Source: JAWLAT01 sp041395325 (GTDB lineage Bacteria; Pseudomonadota; Gammaproteobacteria; Xanthomonadales; SZUA-5). From it: DNA of 64,000 bases. The DNA is taken from NCBI GenBank assembly GCA_041395325.1, contig JAWLAT010000002.1:248001-312000 (forward strand), read 5' to 3'. The first letter of the stretch is position 1. Each line of letters opens with the position of its first letter. The notes under the pieces are model-generated. The model saw nothing but the letters and a program-made list of their open reading frames with translations. It made no database searches and was not told the DNA's origin. A program made the translations under genes and the position numbers. Positions 26,617 through 35,760 of the stretch are shown here, one piece after another.

Positions 26617-27461
26617 GCATCGATCAGCTCACCGACGCCGCTGACCTGGAGGAGACGGCCACCACCGTCGGACGACCCGTCTACAGGCATCTGAGCGACC
26701 CGTCGGGTCTGGCGCTGAGTCTGGTGGTGACCACGCTGGACAACGCCGGCACCCTGGCTCGATGCCTGGACAGCCTGCCGCCGCTGCGCGACGCCATCGT
26801 GCTCGACTCGGGCAGTCGGGATGACAGTGCCCGCATTGCCGCCAGCCGCGGGGCCCGGGTGCAGGTCCAGAGCTTCCGTGGCTATGGCCCGCAGAAGGCC
26901 ACCGCCATCGCCATGGCAAGCGAAGAATGGGTGCTGTTGCTCGACGCCGACGAATGGCTGGATTCGACCGCCGCGGATGCGCTGAAAGACCTGTTTCGCG
27001 ATGGTCCACCAAACACGCCGCAGGGCTTTACCTTGGCCCGACGTGAATGGCTGTTCTGGCAGTTCCAGCACCGCTGGACCCGGATGAATCGATACCTGCG
27101 TCTGTTTCGCCGACAGTCCATGCGGATGAGTGACGCGGCGGTCCACGCCGCGCCACTGGTTCCGGGCCCCGTCGGTCGATTGCCCGGATATCTGCTGCAC
27201 GATGGCGAGAAGGACATCGGCACCAAGGTGGCCAAGGTCAACGCCTATGCCGCCGGCACGGCGCAGGACCGCATTCGCCGGCGCAGCCGCTTCGTCGGCC
27301 TGCGGATGATCGCCTACCCGCCGCTGTTCTTCTTTCGCAATTACCTGTTCAAGCGTCAGTTTCTCAATGGCTGGGCCGGATTCATCGCCTGCGCCATTGG
27401 CGCATTCTACGTATTCGAGAAATATGCCCGTGTGCATGAGGCCCGACGACGCCAGCGCTGA
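26613..27461 (+). CDS. Family 2 glycosyltransferase, WaaE-like
   Basis: A GT-A fold glycosyltransferase of about 282 residues. Motifs: LSLVVTTLDNAGTLARCLDSL near residue 32, IVLDSGSRDDSARIAASRGA near 60, GPQKATAIAMASEEWVLLLDADEWL with the metal-binding DAD near 108, and a C-terminal amphipathic or membrane-associated part (YPPLFFFRNYLFKRQFLNGWAGF). It resembles WaaE/KdtX-type enzymes that add glucose to the inner LPS core. The TTG at 26613 overlaps the ligase stop (TTGA) and has GGAG 8 nt upstream; an ATG at 26571 would add 14 residues and overlap the ligase gene by 46 bp. Confidence 0.88.
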   Translation: MSIDQLTDAADLEETATTVGRPVYRHLSDPSGLALSLVVTTLDNAGTLARCLDSLPPLRDAIVLDSGSRDDSARIAASRGARVQVQSFRGYGPQKATAIAMASEEWVLLLDADEWLDSTAADALKDLFRDGPPNTPQGFTLARREWLFWQFQHRWTRMNRYLRLFRRQSMRMSDAAVHAAPLVPGPVGRLPGYLLHDGEKDIGTKVAKVNAYAAGTAQDRIRRRSRFVGLRMIAYPPLFFFRNYLFKRQFLNGWAGFIACAIGAFYVFEKYARVHEARRRQR

Positions 27462-27549
27462 CCGCTGGCTTTGAAGCCGGGCGCACGATCAACCTTGACC
27501 GCGCCGGGGTGTGCCGAGGCTCCCTTTCCCTGATTGATCCAATCTCTGC

Positions 27550-27567
27550 GTATTGGTGCGTCCTGAC
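27550..27567. promoter_or_regulatory. Possible LacI-type operator before the TonB-dependent receptor gene
   Basis: GTATTGGTG at 27550-27558 is identical to nine bases of the palindrome arm beside the LacI gene (46998-47006). It also begins a local inverted pair TTGGT-N8-ACCAA at 27554-27571. It lies about 190 bp before the receptor start codon. The surrounding 27462-27747 region holds no gene that I can support. Confidence 0.35.
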
Positions 27568-27747
27568 CAACCCATTCAGCAAGCGCTCATGAATACGTTT
27601 GCAGAGACGCGCCACCCACGAAACTGACCGCTAACATCCCTGCACAGCGTTCGAGTGTGCGCGCAGCGGCCGCCAAGAGCCGCATCGCACCGCGATGGAT
27701 GCGTTCCGATCAACGCAAGTGGCCGAGCCGCTTTTTGGGGAGACAAC

Positions 27748-30420
27748 ATGTTCAAGATGAATCGCAATCTGCTGAGCGTTGCGTTGGCTTCGGCCATCCT
27801 CGCGCTGGCACAGTCGGCGCAGGCGCAGGCCGATCAGGTGGTCACCGACCAGACCGATCAGTCCGAGGCCGATGACGACACGCCGGAGATTCTCGACGCG
27901 ATCCAGGCCACCGGTATCCGCGCCAGTATCGAGAGCGCCATTGCCGTCAAGCAGGAAGCCACCTCGGTGGTCGAAGTGGTCACCGCCGAGGACATCGGCA
28001 AGCTGCCGGACGTCTCGATCGCCGAATCCATCGCCCGCCTGCCCGGCCTCACCGCCCAACGCGTCGGTGGTCGCGCACAGACCATCAGCATCCGCGGTCT
28101 GGCCGGCGACTTCGCCACCACGCTGCTGAACGGGCGCGAGCAGGTCAGCACCGGTGACAACCGCGGCGTCGAGTTCGACCAGTACCCCTCCGAGCTGCTC
28201 AATGCGGTCGTCGTCTACAAGACCCAGGACGCCAGTCTGATTGGCCAGGGCCTGTCGGGCACGGTCGATCTGCGCACCGTTCGCCCGCTGTCCTTCGACG
28301 AGCCGGTAATGGCGGTGAACCTGCGCGGCGAGAAGAACTCGCTGGGCGAGCTCAACGCCGATTCCAGTGATCACGGCTACCGCTTCAGCGGTTCCTACAT
28401 CGATCAGTTCGCCGACGACACCATTGGTATCGCGCTGGGTTATGCCCGCCTGGATTCGCCCGGCCAGGCCCGCCGCTGGGGTGCCTGGGGCTATCCCACG
28501 GCGACGATCAACGGCATCGACAACGTCAGTCTGCTCGGCGGCTCGGAGTCCTGGGCCACTTCTACCGACAATGTCCGTGACGGTCTGATGGGCGTGCTCG
28601 AATACCGCCCCAACGACAACTACGCCAGCGTCCTGGACGTCTATTACTCGCAGTTCGAGAAGGCCGAAACCACCCGCGCGCTGCAGGTGGGCTTGGGCTG
28701 GTCCGGCGCCACGCTGACCAATCCGGTCGTGGAGAACGGTCGCCTCGTGGATGCCACCTGGGTGGGTGTGCGGCCGGTCATTCGCAACGACCAGAACGAT
28801 CGCGAAGACGACATCTTCGCCATTGGCTGGAACAACGAGTGGAAGCTGAGCGACGACTGGTCGGCAACCGTGGATCTGAGCTATTCCAAGGCCGATCGTG
28901 AGGAGAGCATCCTCGAAACCTATGCAGGCTCGCTCAGCACCGACACCGTGCACATCGACAGCCGCAGCACCCCGCCAACGCTGAGTTTCGGCCTGGACTA
29001 CACCGACCCGGCATCGATTGTGCTGACCGATCCGGGCGGCTGGGGCCAGAACGGCTACATCAAGTACCCGGAAGTGGAGGACACCCTGAAGTCCTTCCGC
29101 GCCAGCGCCGAGCGCGCATTCGAAGATGGTCATTTCAGCAGCCTGGAGTTCGGCATCAACTACGCCGACCGGCAGAAGAGCCGCTTCGTCGCCGAGTCCT
29201 TCCTCGATCTGATCAGCGACCCCACCCAGCTCACGCCAGGCCTGCTGACCGACCCCGCCAACCTGAGCTTCAGCGGCATTCCGGGCGTCATCGCCTACGA
29301 CGTCAATGCCGCCTTCAACCAGTTCTACGCACCGCGCACCAACGTCAATCCGGACATCCTCAACAAGGCCTGGGAAGTCAACGAGGAAGTGCTGACCGGC
29401 TATCTGCAGGCCAACATCGACACGGTCTGGGGTGATATTCCGGTGCGCGGCAACCTCGGCGTGCAGGTGATTCGCACTGACCAGGATTCCAGTGGCTTCG
29501 CGGTACCGAACGGCAACGCGGCGCAGGCCGTGCCCTACGCCGGTGGGACCTCATACACCGACATTCTGCCCAGCCTCAACCTGTCGTTCACGCTGGAGCA
29601 CGAGAACATCGTCCGTCTCGGCGTCGGCCGACAACTGGCCCGGGCTCGTCTGGACCAGATCCGCGCCAACAACAACTTCAATCTCGATGCCGCCACACTG
29701 CTCTGGTCCGGCGGCGGTGGCAATCCGGAACTGGAGCCGTGGCGCGCCAACGCCGTCGACGTTTCATGGGAGAAGTACTTCGGCAATCGCGGTTACTTCG
29801 GTCTGGCCTTCTTCTACAAGGATCTGCGCAACTATATCTACGAGATTCCGATCCTCTTCGATTTCAGCCAGTTCGACGACCTGGGCCTGAATCCGCCCAC
29901 CGATATCGGCAACTTCACCCGACCGGAGAATGGCGAAGGTGGCAGCCTCAAGGGCATTGAGGCCTCCTTGTCGGTGCCCTTCGATCTGTTCAGCGATGCG
30001 CTGGAAGGCTTCGGCTTCGTCGGCAACTACACCTACACCGACACCAACATCGAACCCGGCGGTCCTGGTACCAGCCAGGCCCTACCGGGCTTTTCGAAGA
30101 ACACCTCGAACGTGAGCTTCTACTTCGAGAAGTACGGCTTCCAGGCGCGGGTGAGCCGTCGCTGGCGCTCGGACTTCCTCGGCGAGATCCAGGGCTTCGG
30201 TGCCGATCGTGCCTTCGTGCAGGTGCAGGAAGAAGCCGTGCTGGACGCGCAGGTCGGCTACACCTTTGAAGACGGCGCCTACGAGGGTCTGTCGATCCTG
30301 CTGCAGGGCTACAACCTGACCAATGAGCCTTATCGCGAGTACTTCGACGTCCGCACCCAGCCGCGCAACTACAACGAGTACGGACGCACCTATCTGCTGG
30401 GCGTGAGCTTCAAGTTTTAG
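27748..30420 (+). CDS. TonB-dependent receptor, oligosaccharide type
   Basis: An 890-residue outer-membrane receptor. Signal peptide about residues 1-25 (MFKMNRNLLSVALASAIL, cleaved after AQA). The plug domain starts with ILDAIQATGIRASIESAIAVKQ and has EDIGKLPDVSIAESIARLPG and RAQTISIRGL, the text typical of the Xanthomonadales/Caulobacter carbohydrate receptors. The barrel ends with a TonB receptor close (YNLTNEPYREYF .. RTYLLGVSFKF) and terminal Phe. Energy from TonB-ExbBD would drive uptake of a large substrate. The next genes are an MFS sugar carrier and an alpha-amylase, so malto-oligosaccharides are the likely cargo. The ATG at 27748 has GGGGAGA upstream. Confidence 0.93.
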   Translation: MFKMNRNLLSVALASAILALAQSAQAQADQVVTDQTDQSEADDDTPEILDAIQATGIRASIESAIAVKQEATSVVEVVTAEDIGKLPDVSIAESIARLPGLTAQRVGGRAQTISIRGLAGDFATTLLNGREQVSTGDNRGVEFDQYPSELLNAVVVYKTQDASLIGQGLSGTVDLRTVRPLSFDEPVMAVNLRGEKNSLGELNADSSDHGYRFSGSYIDQFADDTIGIALGYARLDSPGQARRWGAWGYPTATINGIDNVSLLGGSESWATSTDNVRDGLMGVLEYRPNDNYASVLDVYYSQFEKAETTRALQVGLGWSGATLTNPVVENGRLVDATWVGVRPVIRNDQNDREDDIFAIGWNNEWKLSDDWSATVDLSYSKADREESILETYAGSLSTDTVHIDSRSTPPTLSFGLDYTDPASIVLTDPGGWGQNGYIKYPEVEDTLKSFRASAERAFEDGHFSSLEFGINYADRQKSRFVAESFLDLISDPTQLTPGLLTDPANLSFSGIPGVIAYDVNAAFNQFYAPRTNVNPDILNKAWEVNEEVLTGYLQANIDTVWGDIPVRGNLGVQVIRTDQDSSGFAVPNGNAAQAVPYAGGTSYTDILPSLNLSFTLEHENIVRLGVGRQLARARLDQIRANNNFNLDAATLLWSGGGGNPELEPWRANAVDVSWEKYFGNRGYFGLAFFYKDLRNYIYEIPILFDFSQFDDLGLNPPTDIGNFTRPENGEGGSLKGIEASLSVPFDLFSDALEGFGFVGNYTYTDTNIEPGGPGTSQALPGFSKNTSNVSFYFEKYGFQARVSRRWRSDFLGEIQGFGADRAFVQVQEEAVLDAQVGYTFEDGAYEGLSILLQGYNLTNEPYREYFDVRTQPRNYNEYGRTYLLGVSFKF

Positions 30421-30648
30421 GCTTGAGGGCTGGAGATTCAGGAACCCGATTCGAATGCTGCGTCGCACTGCCGGTGGCAATGAGCGCGGCGGAGAATCGG
30501 TTTCCAACCAGCCTCAATGGCCGACTCACCGCTGGCCAGGGACGGCACCCGGTGACGAGGCCTGGACAAGGCGGTCTGCGACGCCCAATCGTCGCCGGCC
30601 CGATGCAGCACCCGGTTCGCGCCGCCCCCCGGCCGACCCGGTCATCCG
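30421..30648 (+). other. Untranslated stretch between receptor gene and terminator
   Basis: About 230 bp between the receptor stop and a strong intrinsic terminator. I see no convincing coding frame; it is either a long 3' untranslated region or could hold a small RNA that shares the terminator. No promoter was identified. Confidence 0.3.
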
Positions 30649-30684
30649 CGCCCGCCGGTCAGGCCCCGATCGGCGGGCGTTTTT
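30649..30684 (+). terminator. Intrinsic terminator after the receptor gene
   Basis: A perfect 9-bp GC-rich stem (CGCCCGCCG paired with CGGCGGGCG, loop 13 nt) is followed at once by five T residues (30680-30684). This is the clearest Rho-independent terminator in the window. The MFS gene starts 126 bp further on, so it probably has its own promoter or depends on read-through. Confidence 0.8.
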
Positions 30685-30810
30685 CTTGCAGCGATGTCGG
30701 GAAAGCCGCGAAGGATGCGGCCGCCTGCCCCGCTTCGCGTCCCTGGAAATGCGCCGACAAAGCGGCGATTCTCGTCGCACTCCAAAGGGCAGTCGCCCGG
30801 AGAGAACCCT

Positions 30811-32328
30811 ATGAGCTCGACGCCTGCACCTTCGCTTGAACGCGCCACGGGTCCCCAGCCCGCCCAGGCGAAACCCGAGCTGTCGTTCTGGCAGATCTGG
30901 AACATGTGCTTCGGCTTTCTCGGCATCCAGTTCGGTTTCGCGCTGCAGAATGCCCAGGTCAGCCGTATCTTTCAGACCCTCGGCGCGCAGGTCGACGAAA
31001 TTGCCGGGTTGTGGGTGGCCGCACCGCTGACCGGTCTGATCATCCAGCCGATCATCGGCTACTGCTCCGATCGCACCTGGACCGGACTGGGCCGCCGCCG
31101 GCCCTACTTCCTGGCCGGCGCGATTCTGGCCACATTGGCCCTGCTGGTGATGCCCAACTCGCCGACGTTGTGGATGGCAGCCGGCATGCTCTGGGTGCTG
31201 GACTCGTCGCTGAACATCACGATGGAGCCCTTCCGCGCCTATGTCGGCGACCAGTTGCCGCCGCAGCAGCGGCCGACGGGCTTTGCCATGCAGAGCTTCT
31301 TCATCGCCGTCGGCTCGGTCATCGCCAGCATCCTGCCCTGGCTGTTCGCGCAGCTTGGCGTCAGCAACACCGCCGCTGCCGGTGAAGTACCCGATTCGGT
31401 CCGCTACGCCTTCTATCTGCTGGGCGGTGGTCTGTTGCTGGCCGTGCTGTGGACCGTGTTCAGCACGCGCGAATACCCACCCGAGCAGTTGCAGCACTTC
31501 GACGACGCTCACGACGAGCCCGACGCACCAATCGCCCCCGCCGGTCCAAGATTGCTGGGCATCGTCGCGACGCTGGTGGGCGCGGCCGGCGTGATGGCCG
31601 TCTGGCGCCTGGCACTGGATCGCAACCTGTACATCCTGACCGTGGGTCTGGTGGTCTTCGGCCTGTCGATGCTGTGGCTGTCCTGGCGCGGGCGCCGCGG
31701 CATGTTCACGCAGGTCATGGCCGACATGTACGCAATGCCGACCACGATGCGGCAACTGGCCCTGGTGCAGTTCTTCTCCTGGTTTGCCCTGTTCGCGATG
31801 TGGATCTACACCACAGCCGCGGTGACCCAGCATCACTACGACAGCACCGACCCCGGCTCGGCCGCGTTCAATGAAGGCGCCAACTGGGTCGGCGTGCTGT
31901 TCGCCTGGTACAACGTCTTCGCCGTGCTGGCTGCCCTGCTGATCCCGACACTGGTGCGCCGATTCGGCATGCGCTGGACGCACCTGGGCAATCTCTGGGC
32001 CGGCGGCGCCGGGTTGATCTCCATCCTGTTGATCGACGATCCGTACTGGCTGATCGCCTCGATGATCGGCGTCGGCTTCGCCTGGGCCTCGATCCTGTCA
32101 CTGCCCTACGCGTTGCTCGCCGACGCCCTGCCGGCCCGCAAGATGGGCCTGTACATGGGCATCTTCAATTTCTTCATCGTCATACCGCAGCTGGTGGCCG
32201 CCAGCGTGCTCGGTTTCGTCCTGCGCACCGCCTTCAACGCCGACCCGATCTACGCGCTGGTCATCGGTGGCGCCAGCCTCATCCTCGCCGGTCTGCTGTC
32301 CTTGCGTGTGCGCGTCGCGACGCAGTAA
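30811..32328 (+). CDS. MFS sugar transporter (SLC45/GPH-like, malto-oligosaccharide or disaccharide)
   Basis: A 505-residue inner-membrane carrier with about twelve helices. The text FGIQFGFALQNAQVSRIFQTLG-like opening (GIQFGFALQNAQVSRIFQ), PLTGLIIQPIIGYCSDRTW, and GRRRPYFLAGAI near residue 95 is the pattern of SLC45-related sucrose/maltose proton symporters. The ATG at 30811 follows GGAGAG; the open frame upstream to 30694 is noncoding. Lying between the TonB-dependent receptor and an alpha-amylase, it most likely moves the periplasmic maltodextrin or maltose into the cytosol. Confidence 0.9.
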   Translation: MSSTPAPSLERATGPQPAQAKPELSFWQIWNMCFGFLGIQFGFALQNAQVSRIFQTLGAQVDEIAGLWVAAPLTGLIIQPIIGYCSDRTWTGLGRRRPYFLAGAILATLALLVMPNSPTLWMAAGMLWVLDSSLNITMEPFRAYVGDQLPPQQRPTGFAMQSFFIAVGSVIASILPWLFAQLGVSNTAAAGEVPDSVRYAFYLLGGGLLLAVLWTVFSTREYPPEQLQHFDDAHDEPDAPIAPAGPRLLGIVATLVGAAGVMAVWRLALDRNLYILTVGLVVFGLSMLWLSWRGRRGMFTQVMADMYAMPTTMRQLALVQFFSWFALFAMWIYTTAAVTQHHYDSTDPGSAAFNEGANWVGVLFAWYNVFAVLAALLIPTLVRRFGMRWTHLGNLWAGGAGLISILLIDDPYWLIASMIGVGFAWASILSLPYALLADALPARKMGLYMGIFNFFIVIPQLVAASVLGFVLRTAFNADPIYALVIGGASLILAGLLSLRVRVATQ

Positions 32329-32514
32329 GCGGCTGATCGGACATGTGCCTGGCGACTTCGATGGACTGTCGTGTTGCCGAGCGTCCTGAGCTGGACGAAG
32401 GAACCATCGAGGCCCATCCCCCCGTCCTTATCGAAGGACGCCTGCCGGAGACCATCATGACCCTCGTCCCCGCTTGCCACACGCCCACCACATCGCCTCA
32501 GACCACCGGCGCTC

Positions 32515-32594
32515 AGTGGGAGCGAGCTTGCTCGCGATCCTTTGACCCGAGCAGGAGGCAAAGCGAAAAGATCGCGAGCAAGCTCGCTCCCACT
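32515..32594. repeat. REP-like inverted pair (BIME-like)
   Basis: The 25-bp arm at 32515-32539 (AGTGGGAGCGAGCTTGCTCG then CGATC) is repeated as an exact inverted copy at 32570-32594, with a 30-bp spacer. Each arm itself has a short GCGAGC-TT-GCTCGC palindrome. The sequence closely resembles REP elements known from Pseudomonas and relatives. It lies in the gap between the transporter and the amylase gene (32329-32633), 40 bp before the amylase ATG. No RAYT transposase gene is in the window. Confidence 0.85.
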
Positions 32595-32633
32595 CACTCG
32601 CCAACCGCACGCTCAGCGGCACAACCCAGAGCG

Positions 32634-34292
32634 ATGCCACGAATCCTCCTCGCTCTGAGTCTGCTGGCGATTCTTCCAAGCCTCGCACTGGCTACCGACT
32701 ACATCGGCACCACCGAGCCGATGGCCGAGCACGCCATCTACTTCGTGCTGACCGACCGCTTCGTCAACGGCGACCCGAGCAATGATCAGCGTGATCAGGG
32801 TGGGCCGATGCACAGCTTCGATCGGCCGGTCTACGGGCCGGATGGTGACGAGGCAAATGTCGGCTACCTCGGTGGTGATTTCCGCGGTCTGCTCGATCAC
32901 GCCGACTACATCCGCGATCTCGGCTTTGGCGCGGTCTGGATCACGCCGATCGTCGACAACCCGGACCAGGCCTTCCTCGGTGGCGACCCGATCAGTTGGT
33001 GCAGCAGTCTGACCGATCGCGGCAAGGCGGCCTATCACGGCTATTGGGGCGTCAATTTCTACCGCTTGGACGAGCATCTGGTCAGCGCCGATCTGGACTT
33101 CGCCGGGCTCACGACCGGTCTGCGCCAGGCCGGTCTGCTGACCGTGCTGGACATCGTCGCCAACCACGGCGCTCCGGCTTACAGCGCACCGGTTCAGCAG
33201 CCCGGCTTTGGGCAGATCTACGATGCCGCCGGCCAGCTGATTGCCGATCACCAGAACCTGCCACCGGAACAGCTCGACCCCACCGGCAATCCGCTGCACG
33301 CCTTTTTCCACAACGAGCGCGACCTGGCCCAGCTGTCCAACATCGATGAGCGCAACCCGGCCGTGCTGGACTACTTCGCCGGCGCCTATCTGCAGTGGAT
33401 CGGCCAGGGCGCGGCGGCCTTTCGCGTCGACACGATCCGCCACATGCCGCTGGATTTCTGGCGTGCCTTCGCCGAGCGCGTCCGCGCCCGGCACCCGGAC
33501 TTCTACATGTTCGGTGAAGCCTATGACTACAGCGCCGACAAGATTGCCCCGCACACCTGGAACGAGAACGGCCGCTACAGCGTGCTGGACTTCCCGCAGA
33601 AGCAGGCGCTGGCCGAGATCTTCGAGAAGGGCGCCGGTTTTGAGGCGCTACTGCCCACGCTCGCCCTGGACGGCGGTCCGTACCAGAACCCCTACGAACT
33701 GACGACCTTCTACGACAACCATGACATGCCGCGGATGAATGCCAGCGACGCTGGCTTCATCGACGCCCACCACTGGCTGTTCACGGCCCGCGGCATCCCG
33801 GTGATCTACTACGGATCCGAAGTCGGTTTTCGTCGCGGCCGCGCCGAACACGCCGGCAACCGCGACTACTTCGGTGCCCAGCGCATTGCCCAGGCCCCTG
33901 ACCACCCGATCTACCAGGCGCTGCAACGCATCGCCCGCGTCCGCGCCAACACCCCGGCCCTGCAGCGCGGCCTGATGCTGCCGCTGCAGTTCGAAGGCGA
34001 CCAGGCCGCCTTTCTGCGCGTGCTGCAACACGATGGGCAGGCCCAGACCGCACTGGTGCTGTTGAACAAGGGCGATGTCCCAGCACGTTTCGAGATCGAC
34101 AAATGGCTCGATGCGGGCATCTGGGCGCCGGCCGAGGGGCTCGCCGGCGAGACGATCGAATTATCCCCTGGCGCTGCGCTGCGCACTGAGCTGTCTCCGC
34201 ACTCGGTACGGGTGTACCTGCGCGAAGGCGCAGTCAGCGATGCTGCGTTGATCAAGCGGCTGAATGCACTGCAACGTGCCAGCGAGCGTTAG
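32634..34292 (+). CDS. Secreted GH13 alpha-amylase family glycoside hydrolase
   Basis: A 552-residue enzyme with a signal peptide (residues 1-20). It opens like neopullulanase/cyclomaltodextrinase and SusA-type enzymes (AIYFVLTDRFVNGDPSND). The (beta/alpha)8 catalytic residues are in place: nucleophile Asp in AAFRVDTIRHMP near 265, acid/base Glu in YMFGEAYD near 293, and the transition-state Asp in YDNHDMPRM near 362; VLDIVANHG near 180 is conserved region I. A C-terminal beta domain follows. It would cut alpha-1,4-glucans in the periplasm or outside, feeding the adjacent receptor and transporter. The ATG at 32634 is chosen because the signal peptide starts there; the frame upstream runs through the REP pair. 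The last base triplet overlaps the converging gene. Confidence 0.92.
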   Translation: MPRILLALSLLAILPSLALATDYIGTTEPMAEHAIYFVLTDRFVNGDPSNDQRDQGGPMHSFDRPVYGPDGDEANVGYLGGDFRGLLDHADYIRDLGFGAVWITPIVDNPDQAFLGGDPISWCSSLTDRGKAAYHGYWGVNFYRLDEHLVSADLDFAGLTTGLRQAGLLTVLDIVANHGAPAYSAPVQQPGFGQIYDAAGQLIADHQNLPPEQLDPTGNPLHAFFHNERDLAQLSNIDERNPAVLDYFAGAYLQWIGQGAAAFRVDTIRHMPLDFWRAFAERVRARHPDFYMFGEAYDYSADKIAPHTWNENGRYSVLDFPQKQALAEIFEKGAGFEALLPTLALDGGPYQNPYELTTFYDNHDMPRMNASDAGFIDAHHWLFTARGIPVIYYGSEVGFRRGRAEHAGNRDYFGAQRIAQAPDHPIYQALQRIARVRANTPALQRGLMLPLQFEGDQAAFLRVLQHDGQAQTALVLLNKGDVPARFEIDKWLDAGIWAPAEGLAGETIELSPGAALRTELSPHSVRVYLREGAVSDAALIKRLNALQRASER

Positions 34293-34750
34293 TCCGTCGG
34301 TTCAACGGTCGACGTATCGATGCATACCGCTTTCTCAAGCTGCAGCGCGAACTCCTTGCCGACCAGGGGAAGCCATCCCTCACCGAAGCTTGAGTAGGTG
34401 TTGGCGCCCATCAAGATCTGGCGAAGCGGAGCGGGTGGATCCACCGACGCGTCGAAGAACTCAACATGGACCAGTTCCACGTTGAAGCGGCGCCATTGGC
34501 CTTGCTCGAGATAGTCAAGATGGGTTGCCGGCTTGGTTCTGACCCCCAGCACGCCGCTATTGGGGAGATGGATGAAGGTCAGATCACTTCCCGGTTTGAG
34601 AGTTGACGGTAGATGTTGCCCGTTCCAAAGCCCCCAGACGATCTGCGTCCGTTGGCCGGTTTCGGGATCACAAGCCTGTGCGGCGCGGCGCATCGCCATC
34701 GTCAAGCATGACGAGGCGACGAAGACGAACGTGATGATGAAAGGCCTCAC
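34289..34750 (-). CDS. Hypothetical secreted protein
   Basis: A 153-residue protein with a signal-like N-terminus (RPFIITFVFVASSCLTMAM). It starts at a GTG with GGAG 7 nt upstream. A Cys in SSC could be a lipidation site but the context is weak; two more cysteines (QACDPE, KAVCID) could pair. The remainder is beta-rich with WRRFNVELVHVEFF. No family recognised. Its stop overlaps the stop of the amylase gene by 2 bp in convergent orientation. Confidence 0.55.
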   Translation of the reverse strand: MRPFIITFVFVASSCLTMAMRRAAQACDPETGQRTQIVWGLWNGQHLPSTLKPGSDLTFIHLPNSGVLGVRTKPATHLDYLEQGQWRRFNVELVHVEFFDASVDPPAPLRQILMGANTYSSFGEGWLPLVGKEFALQLEKAVCIDTSTVEPTD

Positions 34751-34849
34751 GGCGAATCTCCACGCTTTCCTGATGCCATTAGCCCATCCTCCAATCGTGC
34801 TGCGGCTACCTGGGCGGGGCAGCCCAAGGTAGAGGCGAGCGCAAGCCTG

Positions 34850-35458
34850 TCATACCTGTTCCACGTTGAGTACCCCGGTAATGACCAGCATCCCGAGCGC
34901 GAACATCGCCCAGATCAGCACGCCGAAAACGATCCAGAGATAGTTGGCCCACGTCAGCGAGTCATTGGCCCTGCCCTGTACATCCCGCTCCGCCTGATTG
35001 ATGGCTTTCTGCGCAGTCAAGACGGTGTAGAACAGCGGAAAAACCATGATCACGCTGAGGATGTCGGACTGGGGAACCCAGATCTCCTTCATCGACATCC
35101 GATCCAGCACATTGCTGGCCAGGGACAGCACCACATAGGTGGTGGCAACGGCGCCATGGGACCAGCGAAACTCTATGCCTTCCCGATCGAGTTTCTCCTG
35201 CACTCGGGCGAACAATGCATGCGTGAAGAAGATATTGAAGATGGCCCGCGGAGCCGGCCAGATGTCTGACCCCGTTCGCGCCTTGTAGAACTTCCAGTTC
35301 GCGTAGAACCAATAGATGACATAGAGCCCGAGTGTCGCGATGAACAAGATCGAGAACTTGCGGATTCCGACGACGTAGAAGGCGGGCTGGTGTCCGGCCT
35401 GGTGTGCCGTGTGGTCCTCGAGATCTGCTTGCGGTGCTGCGTAAGGGTTGGTGTTCAT
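34850..35458 (-). CDS. Integral membrane protein of unknown function (DUF4234-like features)
   Basis: A 202-residue protein. The N-terminal NPYAAPQADLED is a common leader of small proteobacterial membrane proteins. Four helices are visible: about 33-53 (FSILFIATLGLYVIYWFYAN), 105-120, 132-150 and 175-198. The phrase LGLYVIYWFYANWKFYK recalls DUF4234 proteins, but the rest differs. GGGAG precedes the ATG at 35458. Function unknown. Confidence 0.65.
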   Translation of the reverse strand: MNTNPYAAPQADLEDHTAHQAGHQPAFYVVGIRKFSILFIATLGLYVIYWFYANWKFYKARTGSDIWPAPRAIFNIFFTHALFARVQEKLDREGIEFRWSHGAVATTYVVLSLASNVLDRMSMKEIWVPQSDILSVIMVFPLFYTVLTAQKAINQAERDVQGRANDSLTWANYLWIVFGVLIWAMFALGMLVITGVLNVEQV

Positions 35459-35760
35459 GCTGCTACTCCCGAGGTTCCTTGGTCCGCACGGCACTGGTCC
35501 GTTTCTTGTGGGCGAGGAATCGCGGTGCCAATGCGGCGCCAACGAGCACTCAGCACCATTCGCAACAACTTGCATGAGCGAGTCGATAGGGCCTTGACCA
35601 CTCTGTAGCCCGCATCACGGAATCAGGCAAGCACAAACCAACGAAGTGGCGCCACCATCCAGTGGCACTCGGCTCTTCAGAGCTTTATCCAATCAGAACC
35701 ACATCATTCATGTGTGTGATTGGCTCCTCCCAGAAGCCGCTGCGCAACGCATCCAACCCG

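Noticed and set aside
27631..29133. 500-codon minus-strand frame opposite the TonB-dependent receptor
   Set aside because: Composition is a mirror of the receptor codons; the receptor is complete with signal, plug and barrel.
30526..31983. 485-codon minus-strand frame opposite the MFS gene
   Set aside because: Low-complexity His/Gln/Arg text; it crosses the intrinsic terminator and the MFS gene is well supported.
32343..32633. N-terminal extension of the amylase frame
   Set aside because: It runs through the REP-like pair and lacks a signal peptide at its start; the ATG at 32634 begins a proper signal peptide.
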